NCBI RefSeq assembly: GCF_021432385.1
Contig: NZ_JAEACT010000002.1
Span: 887,501-951,500 of the forward strand
DNA from: Clostridium hydrogenum
GTDB lineage: Bacteria; Bacillota; Clostridia; Clostridiales; Clostridiaceae
Direction: 5' to 3'
DNA: 64,000 bases
The translations under genes were made by a program, and so were the position numbers. The notes under the pieces were generated by a model. The model saw nothing but the letters and a program-made list of their open reading frames with translations, was not told the DNA's origin and made no database searches. Positions 1 through 8,479 of this stretch are shown here, in pieces. Numbering within the stretch: the stretch's first letter is position 1; each line of letters begins with the position of its first letter.

Positions 1-222
1 TGACCTCTGGTGTATCAGTTGTCGCGCCAGCGGCACGGCTGAGTAGCTATGTCGGGAAGGGATAAACGCTGAAAGCATCTAAGCGTGAAGCCCCCCTCAA
101 GATAAGATTTCCCATAACATAAGTTAGTAAGACCCCTGAAAGAACATCAGGTTGATAGGTTAGAGGTGTAAGGATGGTAACATTTTTAGCTGACTAATAC
201 TAATAGGTCGAGGGCTTGACCA
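1..222 (+). rRNA. 23S ribosomal RNA, 3' end (partial)
   Basis: The first ~220 bases match the conserved 3' end of bacterial 23S rRNA. Recognisable stretches are the segment around 30-60 (cggcacggctgagtagctat), 'gctgaaagcatctaagcgtg' at about 69-88, and the terminal 'actaataggtcgagggcttg' just before the end. The 5' part lies outside the window. The 3' boundary is estimated from the usual end after the 'ggcttgacc' box. It is followed by 5S and tRNA-Asn, the usual order at the end of a clostridial rrn operon. Confidence 0.97.
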
Positions 223-299
223 ATATAAATTACTATGCAATTTTGAAAGTACAAAATACTTTCAAGAAAATTGACTGATGAAGTTAATCATAAAAATAT

Positions 300-417
300 A
301 TCTGGTGATAATTGCTTGGTTGTAACACCCGTTTCCATTCCGAACACGAAGGTTAAGAGCCAACGCGCCAATGGTAGTGCAGGGGCAGCTCTGTGTGAGA
401 GTAGGTCGTTGCCAGAT
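300..417 (+). rRNA. 5S ribosomal RNA
   Basis: The ends pair as atctgg (300-305) with ccagat (412-417). Inside are the conserved 5S segments 'ccgttcccat'-like (here cccgtttccattccgaacac, 328-347), 'gaaggttaagagcc' and 'gagagtaggtcgttgcc'. The length of ~118 nt is typical. It lies about 78 bases after the 23S end and 7 bases before tRNA-Asn. Confidence 0.96.
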
Positions 418-424
418 AAGGTAT

Positions 425-499
<75 letters not shown>

Positions 500-542
500 T
501 TTTTATTTTTTGGAATAATTTTTACTTTAGTGAGGTAATATT

Positions 543-1271
543 ATGAGAACGATATTTTTTTATATTTATTTTGGAGTTTATATGCTAATAACATTGCTTA
601 TGGAAGTTAGGCTTAATCATATAAAGAAGACTAAACCTAATGAAGAATATGAGAAGGAACTTCATAAAATTATAATGAAATGGTCAAGAAATATGCTAAA
701 AGCGGCTGGAGTTACGGTTAATGTAAAGGGTATTGAAAATATACCTGATGAGCCTTGTGTATTTGTTTCTAATCATCAAGGAAATTTTGATTTTTTAGCA
801 ATGCTTGCATATATAGATAAATCTTTAGGCTTTATAGCGAAAAAGGAAATATTAAAATTGAGAATTGTAAGTAGCTGGATGAAAAAAATGCATTGTGTAT
901 TTATAAATAGAGAAGATATTAGAGATTCATTAAATGCAATTAATACAGGTGTAGAAAATGTAAAAAATGGCTATTCAATGGCTATTTTCCCAGAGGGTAC
1001 TAGAAGCAAATCAAGTAATTTAGGAGAATTTAAAAAAGGTGCTTTGAAATTAGCTACTAAAGCAAATGCACCTGTGGTTCCAACTATTGTTGATGGTTCA
1101 TATAAAATATTTGAAGATGGGCATGGTAAAATTAAATCAGGGACTATAAACGTTTCTTTTTTAAAGCCAATTTATATAGAAGAAATGGATAGAAGTGAAA
1201 AAGCTAAGTTACCAGAAATATTAAGAGAGAAAATAAACACGGAACTTGAAAATATTAAGGATAATAAATAA
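543..1271 (+). CDS. plsC: 1-acyl-sn-glycerol-3-phosphate acyltransferase (PlsC family)
   Basis: Membrane-associated acyltransferase expected to move an acyl chain onto lysophosphatidic acid to give phosphatidic acid in phospholipid synthesis. 242 aa, the usual PlsC length. The N-terminus has a hydrophobic anchor segment (residues ~4-22). The family motifs are present: NHQGNFD (NHX4D catalytic box, ~residue 78), FINR at ~120, and FPEGTRS (~150, glycerol-phosphate binding). The ATG at 543 follows a TGAGGTAA ribosome binding site. It is a single gene between the rRNA operon and a bidirectional terminator. The exact acyl acceptor cannot be read from sequence. Confidence 0.9.
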   Translation: MRTIFFYIYFGVYMLITLLMEVRLNHIKKTKPNEEYEKELHKIIMKWSRNMLKAAGVTVNVKGIENIPDEPCVFVSNHQGNFDFLAMLAYIDKSLGFIAKKEILKLRIVSSWMKKMHCVFINREDIRDSLNAINTGVENVKNGYSMAIFPEGTRSKSSNLGEFKKGALKLATKANAPVVPTIVDGSYKIFEDGHGKIKSGTINVSFLKPIYIEEMDRSEKAKLPEILREKINTELENIKDNK

Positions 1272-1318
1272 AAATTAAAGAACCGAAATGCTAAATTAGT
1301 ATTTCGGTTCTTTAATTT
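1272..1318. terminator. Bidirectional Rho-independent terminator
   Basis: Perfect 18-bp inverted repeat, aaattaaagaaccgaaat (1272-1289) and atttcggttctttaattt (1301-1318), with an 11-nt loop. A/T tracts lie on both sides. It sits exactly between the stop codons of two convergent genes, so it can serve both. Confidence 0.9.
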
Positions 1319-1591
1319 CTATTTATATATATTTTGTGTTAAGATTTGTTCTAAAGTTGATATGGAAGTAGTCAGGTTTTCATTTTCAATACATATATCA
1401 TTTAAATTAGTTTCTAATGTGTTATTTAAATTTTTTAGAGTATTGGCATCATTTTCAAGTTCTTTAAAAATGTTTTCTTTATCATTTATTAGTGTTCCAT
1501 ACATTTCTTCAATAAGTGCTTTTTTTTCAAAGTCAAGTTTTAATTTTTCATAGGTAGTACCTAAAAAATTTTCTATAATTTTATTAACCAC
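1319..1591 (-). CDS. Small acidic coiled-coil protein, unknown function
   Basis: 90 aa, rich in Glu, Lys, Asn and Leu with heptad-like spacing over most of its length (residues ~10-85), so probably an extended helical coiled coil. No signal peptide, membrane segment or known motif. The start is GTG (1589-1591 on the complement) with a good AGGTGAT ribosome binding site a few bases upstream, which supports a real gene. It ends at the shared terminator with the acyltransferase. It is divergent from the next small coiled-coil gene, and the pair may be related in function, but that is only inferred from position. Confidence 0.65.
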   Translation of the reverse strand: MVNKIIENFLGTTYEKLKLDFEKKALIEEMYGTLINDKENIFKELENDANTLKNLNNTLETNLNDICIENENLTTSISTLEQILTQNIYK

Positions 1592-1729
1592 AGTATCACC
1601 TGCCTAAATTAATTAGAATAATGCCATAATTAAATTATATAACATACTGACAAAAAAATCTTGATTTATTTTAAAATAAAAAAAACGATAATATAAATAT
1701 AGATAATTGTAATCATAAGGGAGGATTTT

Positions 1730-2176
1730 ATGGACGATAAAGCTAAAAATAAAAATAGATTTTTAATTCAAAAAGAAGAGGAATTAAAAAAAATTGAAGA
1801 TATGATTGCTAAAACAAAAATCGATATTGAAGAATTTAAGGAATTAAACAAAACCTATAATGATAAATTAGATAAAGAGAAAATGAGAAATGTTGTCTTA
1901 AATGTAAGGTATAATGCTCTAGTAAATAAAATGAAAAATGAAGGTGCAATTTTTGAAATAGAAAATAGGGATTTTGAAATTAAGGAATGGGAAAATTTGC
2001 ATCTAAATAAAGAAGGAAGAAGATATATTTTAAAAACAGCATATGGAGATACTATATATAAATTTGATGATGTCATTGGCGAATGTATCGGGACTTTAAC
2101 TAGCAAAAATGATTTTAGTTTTATTGTAGTAAGGGCTGAAAAACATAAACTAAAAGTTCAATTTAGAATAAAGTAG
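1730..2176 (+). CDS. Coiled-coil protein with C-terminal beta-rich domain, unknown function
   Basis: 148 aa. Residues ~1-70 are charged and helical (coiled coil, Lys/Glu rich). Residues ~75-148 look like a small beta domain (alternating hydrophobic strands, e.g. RRYILKTAYGDTIYKFDD). No catalytic motif is recognised. Start ATG 1730 follows GGGAGGATTTT, a strong ribosome binding site. It is monocistronic, transcribed away from the other small coiled-coil gene. Cytoplasmic by absence of signal or membrane segments. Confidence 0.65.
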   Translation: MDDKAKNKNRFLIQKEEELKKIEDMIAKTKIDIEEFKELNKTYNDKLDKEKMRNVVLNVRYNALVNKMKNEGAIFEIENRDFEIKEWENLHLNKEGRRYILKTAYGDTIYKFDDVIGECIGTLTSKNDFSFIVVRAEKHKLKVQFRIK

Positions 2177-2274
2177 TTATGATTTAAATAACTTTTGAAT
2201 CTTGGATTTATCTACAATATACAAAAAAATGAATAAATAAAATGAAAATCATTCAAAAAACTCAAAATTCACAA

Positions 2275-2303
2275 TTGAAATAATAACTTTATTGTGCTAA
2301 AAT
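2275..2303 (+). promoter_or_regulatory. Sigma-A-type promoter for the Re-citrate synthase gene
   Basis: TTGAAA (2275-2280), 17-bp spacer, TAAAAT (2298-2303). The predicted 5' UTR is ~160 nt and holds an A/T-only hairpin (aaataaaaaatga near 2413 with tcatttttattt near 2444). No riboswitch was recognised in this leader. The rest of 2177-2472 shows nothing else. Confidence 0.5.
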
Positions 2304-2472
2304 ATTCGTAAGAGTTTATTGTTGTTAATGAAAATTAGGCGATATGCAAACGAAAATGTAAGATAAAATGCAAAAATATGAATAATTATTAAAACAATAA
2401 ACCAAACAACTAAATAAAAAATGAAGGATTTAAAATAAAAAAATCATTTTTATTTGAGTAGGAAGTGAAGTT

Positions 2473-3828
2473 ATGAAAATCAATAGTTTTAGTGAATTAG
2501 AAAATTGCAAGGAACCTAATTTGTACAGAGATATATTTCCATATTCGGATGTGCCTAAAATAACATTTAATAACAAGGGAATATCAATGAATTTGCCTGA
2601 GGATATATGGATAACGGATACTACTTTTAGAGATGGGCAACAATCAATGACGCCATTCACAGTTGAACAAATGATTCAGATATATGATTATCTAAATAAA
2701 CTAGATAATAATGCTGGTGTAATAAGGCAAACTGAATTCTTTGTATACAGTAACCATGATAGAGAAGCTTTAATAAGATGCATGGAAAAAGGGTATAGAT
2801 TTCCTGAAATAACTACGTGGATTAGAGCTAACAAGGATGATTTTAAGCTTGTAAAAGATATGAAAATAAAGGAAACAGGAATACTAATGTCTTGTTCTGA
2901 TTATCATATTTTTAAAAAATTAGGAATGAATAGAGAAGAAGCTTTAAAGAAATATAGTAATATTGTTGAAGAGGCTCTTTGTAACGGTATAATTCCAAGA
3001 TGCCATTTAGAAGATATAACAAGGGCAGATTTCTTTGGATTTGTAATACCTCTAATAAATAATTTTATGTGTTTATCAGAAAAATACAAAATGCAGGTTA
3101 AGATTAGAGCTTGTGATACATTAGGATTGGGAGTTAATTACCCAGAAGCTGATCTTCCAAGAAGTATTCCAGGCATTATAAGCGGAATTAAAAAATATTG
3201 TAATGTTCCATCAGAAGCCTTAGAATGGCACGGTCATAATGATTTTTATTGTGTTGTGCCTAATGCAGTTTCAGCGTGGATGTATGGATGTTCTTCTGTG
3301 AATACTACTTTACTTGGCATTGGCGAAAGAACTGGAAATTGCCCTTTAGAAGGAATGATATTTCAATATTGCCAGATAAAAGGTAGTGAAAAGCTTAATC
3401 TCTCAGTTGTTACTGAAATCGCAGAATATTTTAAAAAAGAAATGAAATATGATATACCTGCTAGAACTCCATTTGTTGGCGAAGATTTTAATGTTACAAG
3501 GGCAGGAATTCATGCTGATGGTATATTAAAGGATGAGGAAATTTATAATATATTTGATACAGATAAAATATTGAATAGACCTGTGCTTGTAGCTGTTAAT
3601 GAATATTCAGGGTTAGCAGGTATAGCAGCATGGATTAATACTTATTTTAAACTTAAGGATGAAGAAAAGATAAATAAAAAGGATCCAAGAGTTGCAGAAA
3701 TAAAAGAATGGGTAGATAATCAATATGAAAGTGGAAGAACAACTGCTATTTTAAATAAAGAGCTTGAAATTGAAGTTAAAAGGTATTTTAAAGAATTAAT
3801 AGATGTAGAAAAAACAAGGGCTAGTTAA
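2473..3828 (+). CDS. Re-citrate synthase (homocitrate synthase-like DRE-TIM metallolyase)
   Basis: Condenses acetyl-CoA with oxaloacetate to citrate with Re-face stereochemistry, as shown for the clostridial enzymes. 451 aa, much longer than typical isopropylmalate or homocitrate synthases (~380 aa). The DRE-TIM box is TTFRDGQQSM (residues 50-59). The metal-binding HGHND is at 253-257, the GxGERxGNxPLE loop follows at ~284-295, and AGIHADG comes later. Acyl-CoA condensation by this fold needs a divalent metal. It is the first gene of a cluster with aconitase and isocitrate dehydrogenase, which supports citrate rather than homocitrate or isopropylmalate as product. Start ATG 2473 follows AGGAAGTGA. 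No Si-citrate synthase is seen nearby. Confidence 0.88.
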   Translation: MKINSFSELENCKEPNLYRDIFPYSDVPKITFNNKGISMNLPEDIWITDTTFRDGQQSMTPFTVEQMIQIYDYLNKLDNNAGVIRQTEFFVYSNHDREALIRCMEKGYRFPEITTWIRANKDDFKLVKDMKIKETGILMSCSDYHIFKKLGMNREEALKKYSNIVEEALCNGIIPRCHLEDITRADFFGFVIPLINNFMCLSEKYKMQVKIRACDTLGLGVNYPEADLPRSIPGIISGIKKYCNVPSEALEWHGHNDFYCVVPNAVSAWMYGCSSVNTTLLGIGERTGNCPLEGMIFQYCQIKGSEKLNLSVVTEIAEYFKKEMKYDIPARTPFVGEDFNVTRAGIHADGILKDEEIYNIFDTDKILNRPVLVAVNEYSGLAGIAAWINTYFKLKDEEKINKKDPRVAEIKEWVDNQYESGRTTAILNKELEIEVKRYFKELIDVEKTRAS

Positions 3829-3896
3829 AAAGCAGGAAACATTTTAGATGGCTTGATGCACTCTAAAATATTATTATACAAGGAGTGATAACTATA

Positions 3897-5825
3897 ATGG
3901 GTTTAACATTAACTGAAAAAATAATAAAAGAGCATTTAGTGGTAGGTGAAATGGAAAGGGGAAGAGAAATTGGAATAAGAATTGATCAAACCCTTACTCA
4001 AGATTCAACTGGTACAATGGCATATCTTCAATTTGAAGCCTTAGGCATAGGAAAAGTAAAAACTAAAAGATCTGTAGCTTATATAGATCATAATATACTT
4101 CAAACAGGACCTGAAAATGCAGATGATCATTTATATATACAAACAGTTGCAAAAAAGCACGGAATATATTTTTCGAAGCCAGGTAATGGAATATGTCATC
4201 AAGTTAATCTTGAAAGATTTGATGTACCAGGAGAAACTCTTATTGGCTCAGACAGTCATACACCAACAGCAGGTGGAATGGGAATGCTTGCAATAGGTGC
4301 TGGTGGGCTTGATGTGGCAGTTGCAATGGGCGGAGGAGAGTATTATATATTAATGCCAAGAATAGTAAAAGTTAATCTTACGGGAAGACTTAAACCTATG
4401 GTTTCTGCAAAAGATATAATACTTGAAGTTTTAAGAAAATTTACCGTAAAAGGTGGAGTTGGAAAGGTATTTGAATATGTTGGTGATGGTGTAAAATACT
4501 TATCCGTACCAGAAAGAGCAACTATATGTAATATGGGAGCAGAACTTGGAGCAACTACTTCTATTTTTCCTAGCGATGAAAATACACTTGAATTTTTGAA
4601 GGCCCAAGGACGAACAGAAGATTACAAAGAAATTAAACCAGATGAAGATGCTATTTATGATGAAGAAATAGTGATAGATTTAGAAAAATTAGAACCTCTA
4701 GTTGCATGCCCACATAGTCCAGATAATGTTAAAAGAGTTTCTGAAATAAATAAACTAAAAGTAAATCAAATAGCTATAGGAAGCTGCACAAACTCATCAC
4801 TTTTTGACCTGATGAAGGTTGCAGAAATTTTAAAGGGAAAAACAATTGCAGAGGATGTATCGCTTGTTATTGCACCGGGATCTAAACAAGTTTTAACGAT
4901 GCTTGCTGAGAATGGGGTATTAGCAGATCTTGTTGCTTCAGGAGCAAGAATACTTGAATGTGCATGTGGTCCTTGTATAGGTATGGGACAATCTCCATGT
5001 ACAGATGCAGTATCACTAAGAACCTTCAATAGAAACTTTGAGGGTAGATCAGGAACTGTTTCTGCAAAGGTTTATTTGGTAAGTCCAGAAACAGCAGCAG
5101 TATCAGCTTTAACGGGTTATCTTACAGATCCATTAACTTTTGAAGGTAAATTAGATGCGACTATTTCAGATAAGTTCCATGTAAATGATAATTTAATTGT
5201 TGCACCATCTCAAAACCCTGATGATGTTGAAATTGTTCGCGGACCTAATATAAAGCCATTTCCTAAGGCAGCACCAATAGCTTCAAAATTAGAAGGTATT
5301 GTACTTACAAAGGTTGGGGATAATATAACTACTGATCATATTATGCCATCAAATGCAAAGCTTTTACCTTTTAGATCCAATATACCACATTTAGCAGATT
5401 TCTGTTTAACACCATGTGATAAGGATTTTCCAAAGAAAGCTAAGGAAAATAACGGTGGATTCATATTAGGTGGAACAAATTATGGTCAAGGTTCAAGTAG
5501 AGAACATGCAGCACTTGCACCATTATATCTTGGAATTAAAGCAGTATTTGCTAAATCTTTTGCAAGAATTCATAAGGCTAATCTTATCAATAATGGAATA
5601 GTTCCTTTGGAATTTGAAAATGCTTCTGACTATGATAAAATTGATGAAAAAGATAAACTTATTATAGAAGATATTATAAACCAAATAAAGAGTGGGAATG
5701 TTAAAGTAAAAAATGAAACAAAAAATGAAGAGTACGAAATGATATTAAATTTACCTGAAAGACAAAAGGATATGCTTATTTGTGGAGGTAAACTAAATCA
5801 AATAAAAGCCAACACATCACATTAA
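3897..5825 (+). CDS. acn: Aconitate hydratase
   Basis: Isomerises citrate to isocitrate using a 4Fe-4S cluster. 642 aa, the shorter bacterial aconitase class related to mitochondrial aconitase and homoaconitase. Cluster cysteines are C297 in SCTNSS and C357/C360 in CACGPC. The C-terminal swivel domain carries GSSREHAALAP (substrate-binding loop). An in-frame GTG at 3885 overlaps the ribosome binding site AGGAGTG, so ATG 3897 is chosen as the start. It lies 68 bases after the Re-citrate synthase stop and is probably in the same operon. A palindromic repeat/terminator follows at 5861-5908. Confidence 0.93.
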   Translation: MGLTLTEKIIKEHLVVGEMERGREIGIRIDQTLTQDSTGTMAYLQFEALGIGKVKTKRSVAYIDHNILQTGPENADDHLYIQTVAKKHGIYFSKPGNGICHQVNLERFDVPGETLIGSDSHTPTAGGMGMLAIGAGGLDVAVAMGGGEYYILMPRIVKVNLTGRLKPMVSAKDIILEVLRKFTVKGGVGKVFEYVGDGVKYLSVPERATICNMGAELGATTSIFPSDENTLEFLKAQGRTEDYKEIKPDEDAIYDEEIVIDLEKLEPLVACPHSPDNVKRVSEINKLKVNQIAIGSCTNSSLFDLMKVAEILKGKTIAEDVSLVIAPGSKQVLTMLAENGVLADLVASGARILECACGPCIGMGQSPCTDAVSLRTFNRNFEGRSGTVSAKVYLVSPETAAVSALTGYLTDPLTFEGKLDATISDKFHVNDNLIVAPSQNPDDVEIVRGPNIKPFPKAAPIASKLEGIVLTKVGDNITTDHIMPSNAKLLPFRSNIPHLADFCLTPCDKDFPKKAKENNGGFILGGTNYGQGSSREHAALAPLYLGIKAVFAKSFARIHKANLINNGIVPLEFENASDYDKIDEKDKLIIEDIINQIKSGNVKVKNETKNEEYEMILNLPERQKDMLICGGKLNQIKANTSH

Positions 5826-5860
5826 CATTCTTTTAAAAATAGCTAAGCATACTAAAGGAA

Positions 5861-5908
5861 ACTATGTTTTAAATAAGTGTGAAAATCAACACTTATTTAA
5901 AACATAGT
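5861..5908. repeat. Palindromic repeat 'ctatgttttaaata' family, copy 1 (terminator-like)
   Basis: Perfect 20-bp arms: actatgttttaaataagtgt (5861-5880) and its complement (5889-5908), with an 8-nt loop. It is preceded by the conserved leader actaaaggaa (5851-5860). It lies between aconitase and isocitrate dehydrogenase. It has no U-run strong enough to be sure it terminates. Confidence 0.85.
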
Positions 5909-5948
5909 CAATAAAAAAGGCAAATAGTTAGTAATTGGAGGCAAAGAA

Positions 5949-6956
5949 ATGAGTAAGGAACATAATATAACATTAATACCTGGAGATGGTATAGGACCAG
6001 AGGTTACAACTTCAGCTCGCTCGGTTATAGAAGCTGCTGGAGTTAAAGTTAAATGGGATGTAGTTGAAGCTGGAGCTAAAGTAATGGATGAATATAAAAC
6101 ACCATTGCCAGATTATGTACTAGAGAGTATAAAAAAGAATAAAATTGCATTAAAAGGACCTGTTACAACACCAATTGGTTCTGGATTTAGAAGTGTAAAT
6201 GTCGCTTTAAGACAAACTTTTAATTTATATGCAAATGTAAGACCAATAAAAACTTATGAAGGAATACCAACTAGATACGATAATGTTGATTTAATAATAG
6301 TTCGTGAGAATACTGAAGATCTTTACGCTGGTGTAGAACATAAAATAGGAGATTATGCAGCTGAAAGTATTAAAATAATAACTAAAGAAGCTAGTACACG
6401 TATTGCTAAGTTTGCATTTGATATGGCAGAAAAGCAAAACAGAAAAAAGGTTACGGCAGTTCATAAGGCAAATATAATGAAATATTCCGATGGATTATTT
6501 TTAAATTGTGCGAGAGAGGTTGCAGCTGCCCATGAAGATATTCCGTTTGAAGATATGATTGTAGATGCTATGAGTATGAAATTAGTACAGACTCCAGAAA
6601 AGTATGATGTACTTGTTATGCCTAATCTTTATGGTGATATATTATCAGATATGGCAGCAGGGCTTGTAGGTGGTCTCGGTGTGGCACCAGGTGCAAACAT
6701 TGGTGATGATATAGCTGTATTTGAATCTATTCATGGTTCAGCCCCAGATATTGCGGGGAAAAATATAGCAAATCCTACAGCAGCAATATTATCTGGTGTA
6801 ATGATGCTTAGATTCATTGGTGAAATGGAAGCAGCTGATAAAATAGATAATGCAATTAAAGCTGTGTTAAAAGAAGGCAAAGTTGTAACGGTTGACCTTG
6901 GAGGAAAAGCATCAACTGATGAATTTACTGAGGAAGTTGTAAAAAAAATAGGTTAA
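5949..6956 (+). CDS. icd: Isocitrate dehydrogenase, predicted NAD+-type
   Basis: Oxidatively decarboxylates isocitrate to 2-oxoglutarate. 335 aa, short form of the isocitrate/isopropylmalate dehydrogenase family. N-terminal [10 protein letters not shown]. The substrate serine loop [13 protein letters not shown] is of the isocitrate type. Metal-binding residues lie in NLYGDILSD. The cofactor region reads [15 protein letters not shown] (262-276): D267, I268 and A274 stand where NADP enzymes have Lys/Tyr/Val, the known NAD+ signature. Start ATG 5949 follows TTGGAGGC. Third gene of the citrate-to-2-oxoglutarate cluster. It is flanked on both sides by copies of the same palindromic repeat. Confidence 0.92.
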   Translation: MSKEHNITLIPGDGIGPEVTTSARSVIEAAGVKVKWDVVEAGAKVMDEYKTPLPDYVLESIKKNKIALKGPVTTPIGSGFRSVNVALRQTFNLYANVRPIKTYEGIPTRYDNVDLIIVRENTEDLYAGVEHKIGDYAAESIKIITKEASTRIAKFAFDMAEKQNRKKVTAVHKANIMKYSDGLFLNCAREVAAAHEDIPFEDMIVDAMSMKLVQTPEKYDVLVMPNLYGDILSDMAAGLVGGLGVAPGANIGDDIAVFESIHGSAPDIAGKNIANPTAAILSGVMMLRFIGEMEAADKIDNAIKAVLKEGKVVTVDLGGKASTDEFTEEVVKKIG

Positions 6957-6972
6957 CATACTACTAAAGGAA

Positions 6973-7020
6973 GCTATGTTTTAAATAGGCGTTGATTTTC
7001 ACACTTATTTAAAACATAGC
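6973..7020. repeat. Palindromic repeat 'ctatgttttaaata' family, copy 2 (terminator after icd)
   Basis: Arms gctatgttttaaata (6973-6987) and tatttaaaacatagc (7006-7020), followed by tttttattt, so it works as a Rho-independent terminator for icd. The leader 'actaaaggaa' precedes it as in copy 1. The central bases gttgattttcaca are the reverse complement of the central bases in copy 1. Confidence 0.85.
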
Positions 7021-7185
7021 TTTTTATTTGAATTATCTTGAAGTACACTTACTTTGCATCCTACAATAATTTTAGAAAAAAGTTCCTACGTTCCTTTTCA
7101 ATTTTGGACTAGTACATAATAAATAGTTTATTTAATATAATATAATTAGATTGTTTCTTAATAAGTAGTTTTTTATATTTTAATA

Positions 7186-7214
7186 TTGCATAAATATTAA
7201 TAAAGATGTATAAT
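7186..7214 (+). promoter_or_regulatory. argGH promoter with overlapping candidate ARG box
   Basis: TTGCAT (7186-7191), 17-bp spacer, TATAAT (7209-7214). A 14-base TGCATAAATATTAA (7187-7200) overlaps the -35 box and resembles the ArgR half-site pair TGAATwwwwATTCA with two differences. That position would allow arginine-dependent repression. The promoter assignment is fairly firm; the operator is an inference. The rest of 7021-7276 is A/T-rich with nothing else recognised. Confidence 0.5.
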
Positions 7215-7276
7215 AATAAATATTAAATTGGATATTGTTTTCAAAAGAAATTTTTATAGAAGAGGTGTTTTTTATT

Positions 7277-8479
7277 ATGAAAGAAAAAGTTGTTTTAGCA
7301 TATTCCGGAGGACTCGATACGTCTGTAATAATTCCATGGCTTAAGGATAATTATGATGTTGAGGTAATTGCTGTTTGTGTTAATGTCGGTCAAGATGATG
7401 ATATGGTAAAAGTAAAAGAAAAAGCTGTAAAAAGTGGAGCAGCAAAAATATATGTAGAAGATGTTAAAGAGGAATTTGTAACAGGATATTTATATCAGGC
7501 TATAAAATGGAACGCTGTGTATGAAGGAAGTTACTTGCTTGGTACATCTTTTGCAAGACCACTTATAGCTAAGAAGTTAGTTGAAATTGCACATGCAGAG
7601 GGAGCTAAATATATATGTCACGGATGTACGGGAAAAGGTAATGATCAAGTTCGTTTTGAAACAGGTATTGCAAGCTTAGACCCATACATAAAAATTATTG
7701 CACCATGGAGATTATGGGATATTGATTCAAGAGAAGCTGAAATAGATTATGCAATATCAAAAGGTGTTGAAGTGCCGGTTACAAAAGAAAAGATTTATTC
7801 AGAAGATAAAAATTTATGGCATGTTAGTCATGAAGGTGGAGATCTTGAAGATCCTAAAAATGAGCATAAGGAAGAAATGTATTCTATGGTTGTTCCTCCT
7901 GAAAAGGCAAAGGATGAAGTTACTTATGTAAGCATAACTTTTGAAAAGGGTGTTCCAGTCAAAGTGGATGGAAAAGAATTATCACCTGTTAAGTTAATGG
8001 AAACATTAAATAAGGTGGCTGGTGAAAATGGAATTGGTGTTGTTGACCTTATAGAGAATAGACTTGTAGGAATGAAATCAAGAGGAGTTTATGAAACGCC
8101 AGCAGGTACTGTTCTTTATGAGGCTCATAAACAACTTGAATATTTAACTGTAGAAAAATATAGTTTTCAATATAAGGGAGTTCTTGCGCATAAATATTCA
8201 GAACTTGTATATGACGGTTTGTGGTTTACAAATCTTAGAGAAGCTCTAGATGTTTTTGTAGATAAAACTCAAGAACATGTTACAGGAACAGTAAAACTTA
8301 AATTATACAAGGGTAACATCAAAGTTGCTGGAATTGATTCGAAATATGCTCTTTACGATGAAGGAATATCTTCTTTTGGTGCTAGTGATTTATATGATCA
8401 TAAGGATGCAGAAGGATTTATAAATTTATTTAGTCTTCCAAGTAAAATAAAAGCCATGAAGCATTTAGGTGATAAATAA
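7277..8479 (+). CDS. argG: Argininosuccinate synthase
   Basis: Joins citrulline and aspartate with ATP hydrolysis to AMP, the penultimate step of arginine synthesis. 400 aa, standard length. The ATP-pyrophosphatase P-loop [10 protein letters not shown] is at ~8-17. Further family markers are [15 protein letters not shown] and the citrulline/aspartate loop. The ATG at 7277 is preceded by AGAGGTG, so the upstream in-frame start at 7235 is not used. The stop overlaps the argH start (TAATG), so the two are translationally coupled. Confidence 0.95.
   Translation: MKEKVVLAYSGGLDTSVIIPWLKDNYDVEVIAVCVNVGQDDDMVKVKEKAVKSGAAKIYVEDVKEEFVTGYLYQAIKWNAVYEGSYLLGTSFARPLIAKKLVEIAHAEGAKYICHGCTGKGNDQVRFETGIASLDPYIKIIAPWRLWDIDSREAEIDYAISKGVEVPVTKEKIYSEDKNLWHVSHEGGDLEDPKNEHKEEMYSMVVPPEKAKDEVTYVSITFEKGVPVKVDGKELSPVKLMETLNKVAGENGIGVVDLIENRLVGMKSRGVYETPAGTVLYEAHKQLEYLTVEKYSFQYKGVLAHKYSELVYDGLWFTNLREALDVFVDKTQEHVTGTVKLKLYKGNIKVAGIDSKYALYDEGISSFGASDLYDHKDAEGFINLFSLPSKIKAMKHLGDK

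Noticed and set aside
3885..3896. GTG start for aconitase at 3885
   Set aside because: The GTG is part of the ribosome binding site AGGAGTG; ATG 3897 has correct spacing. The same reasoning applies to 16983 (pflA), 26395, 35320 (ndk), 41485 and 55057.
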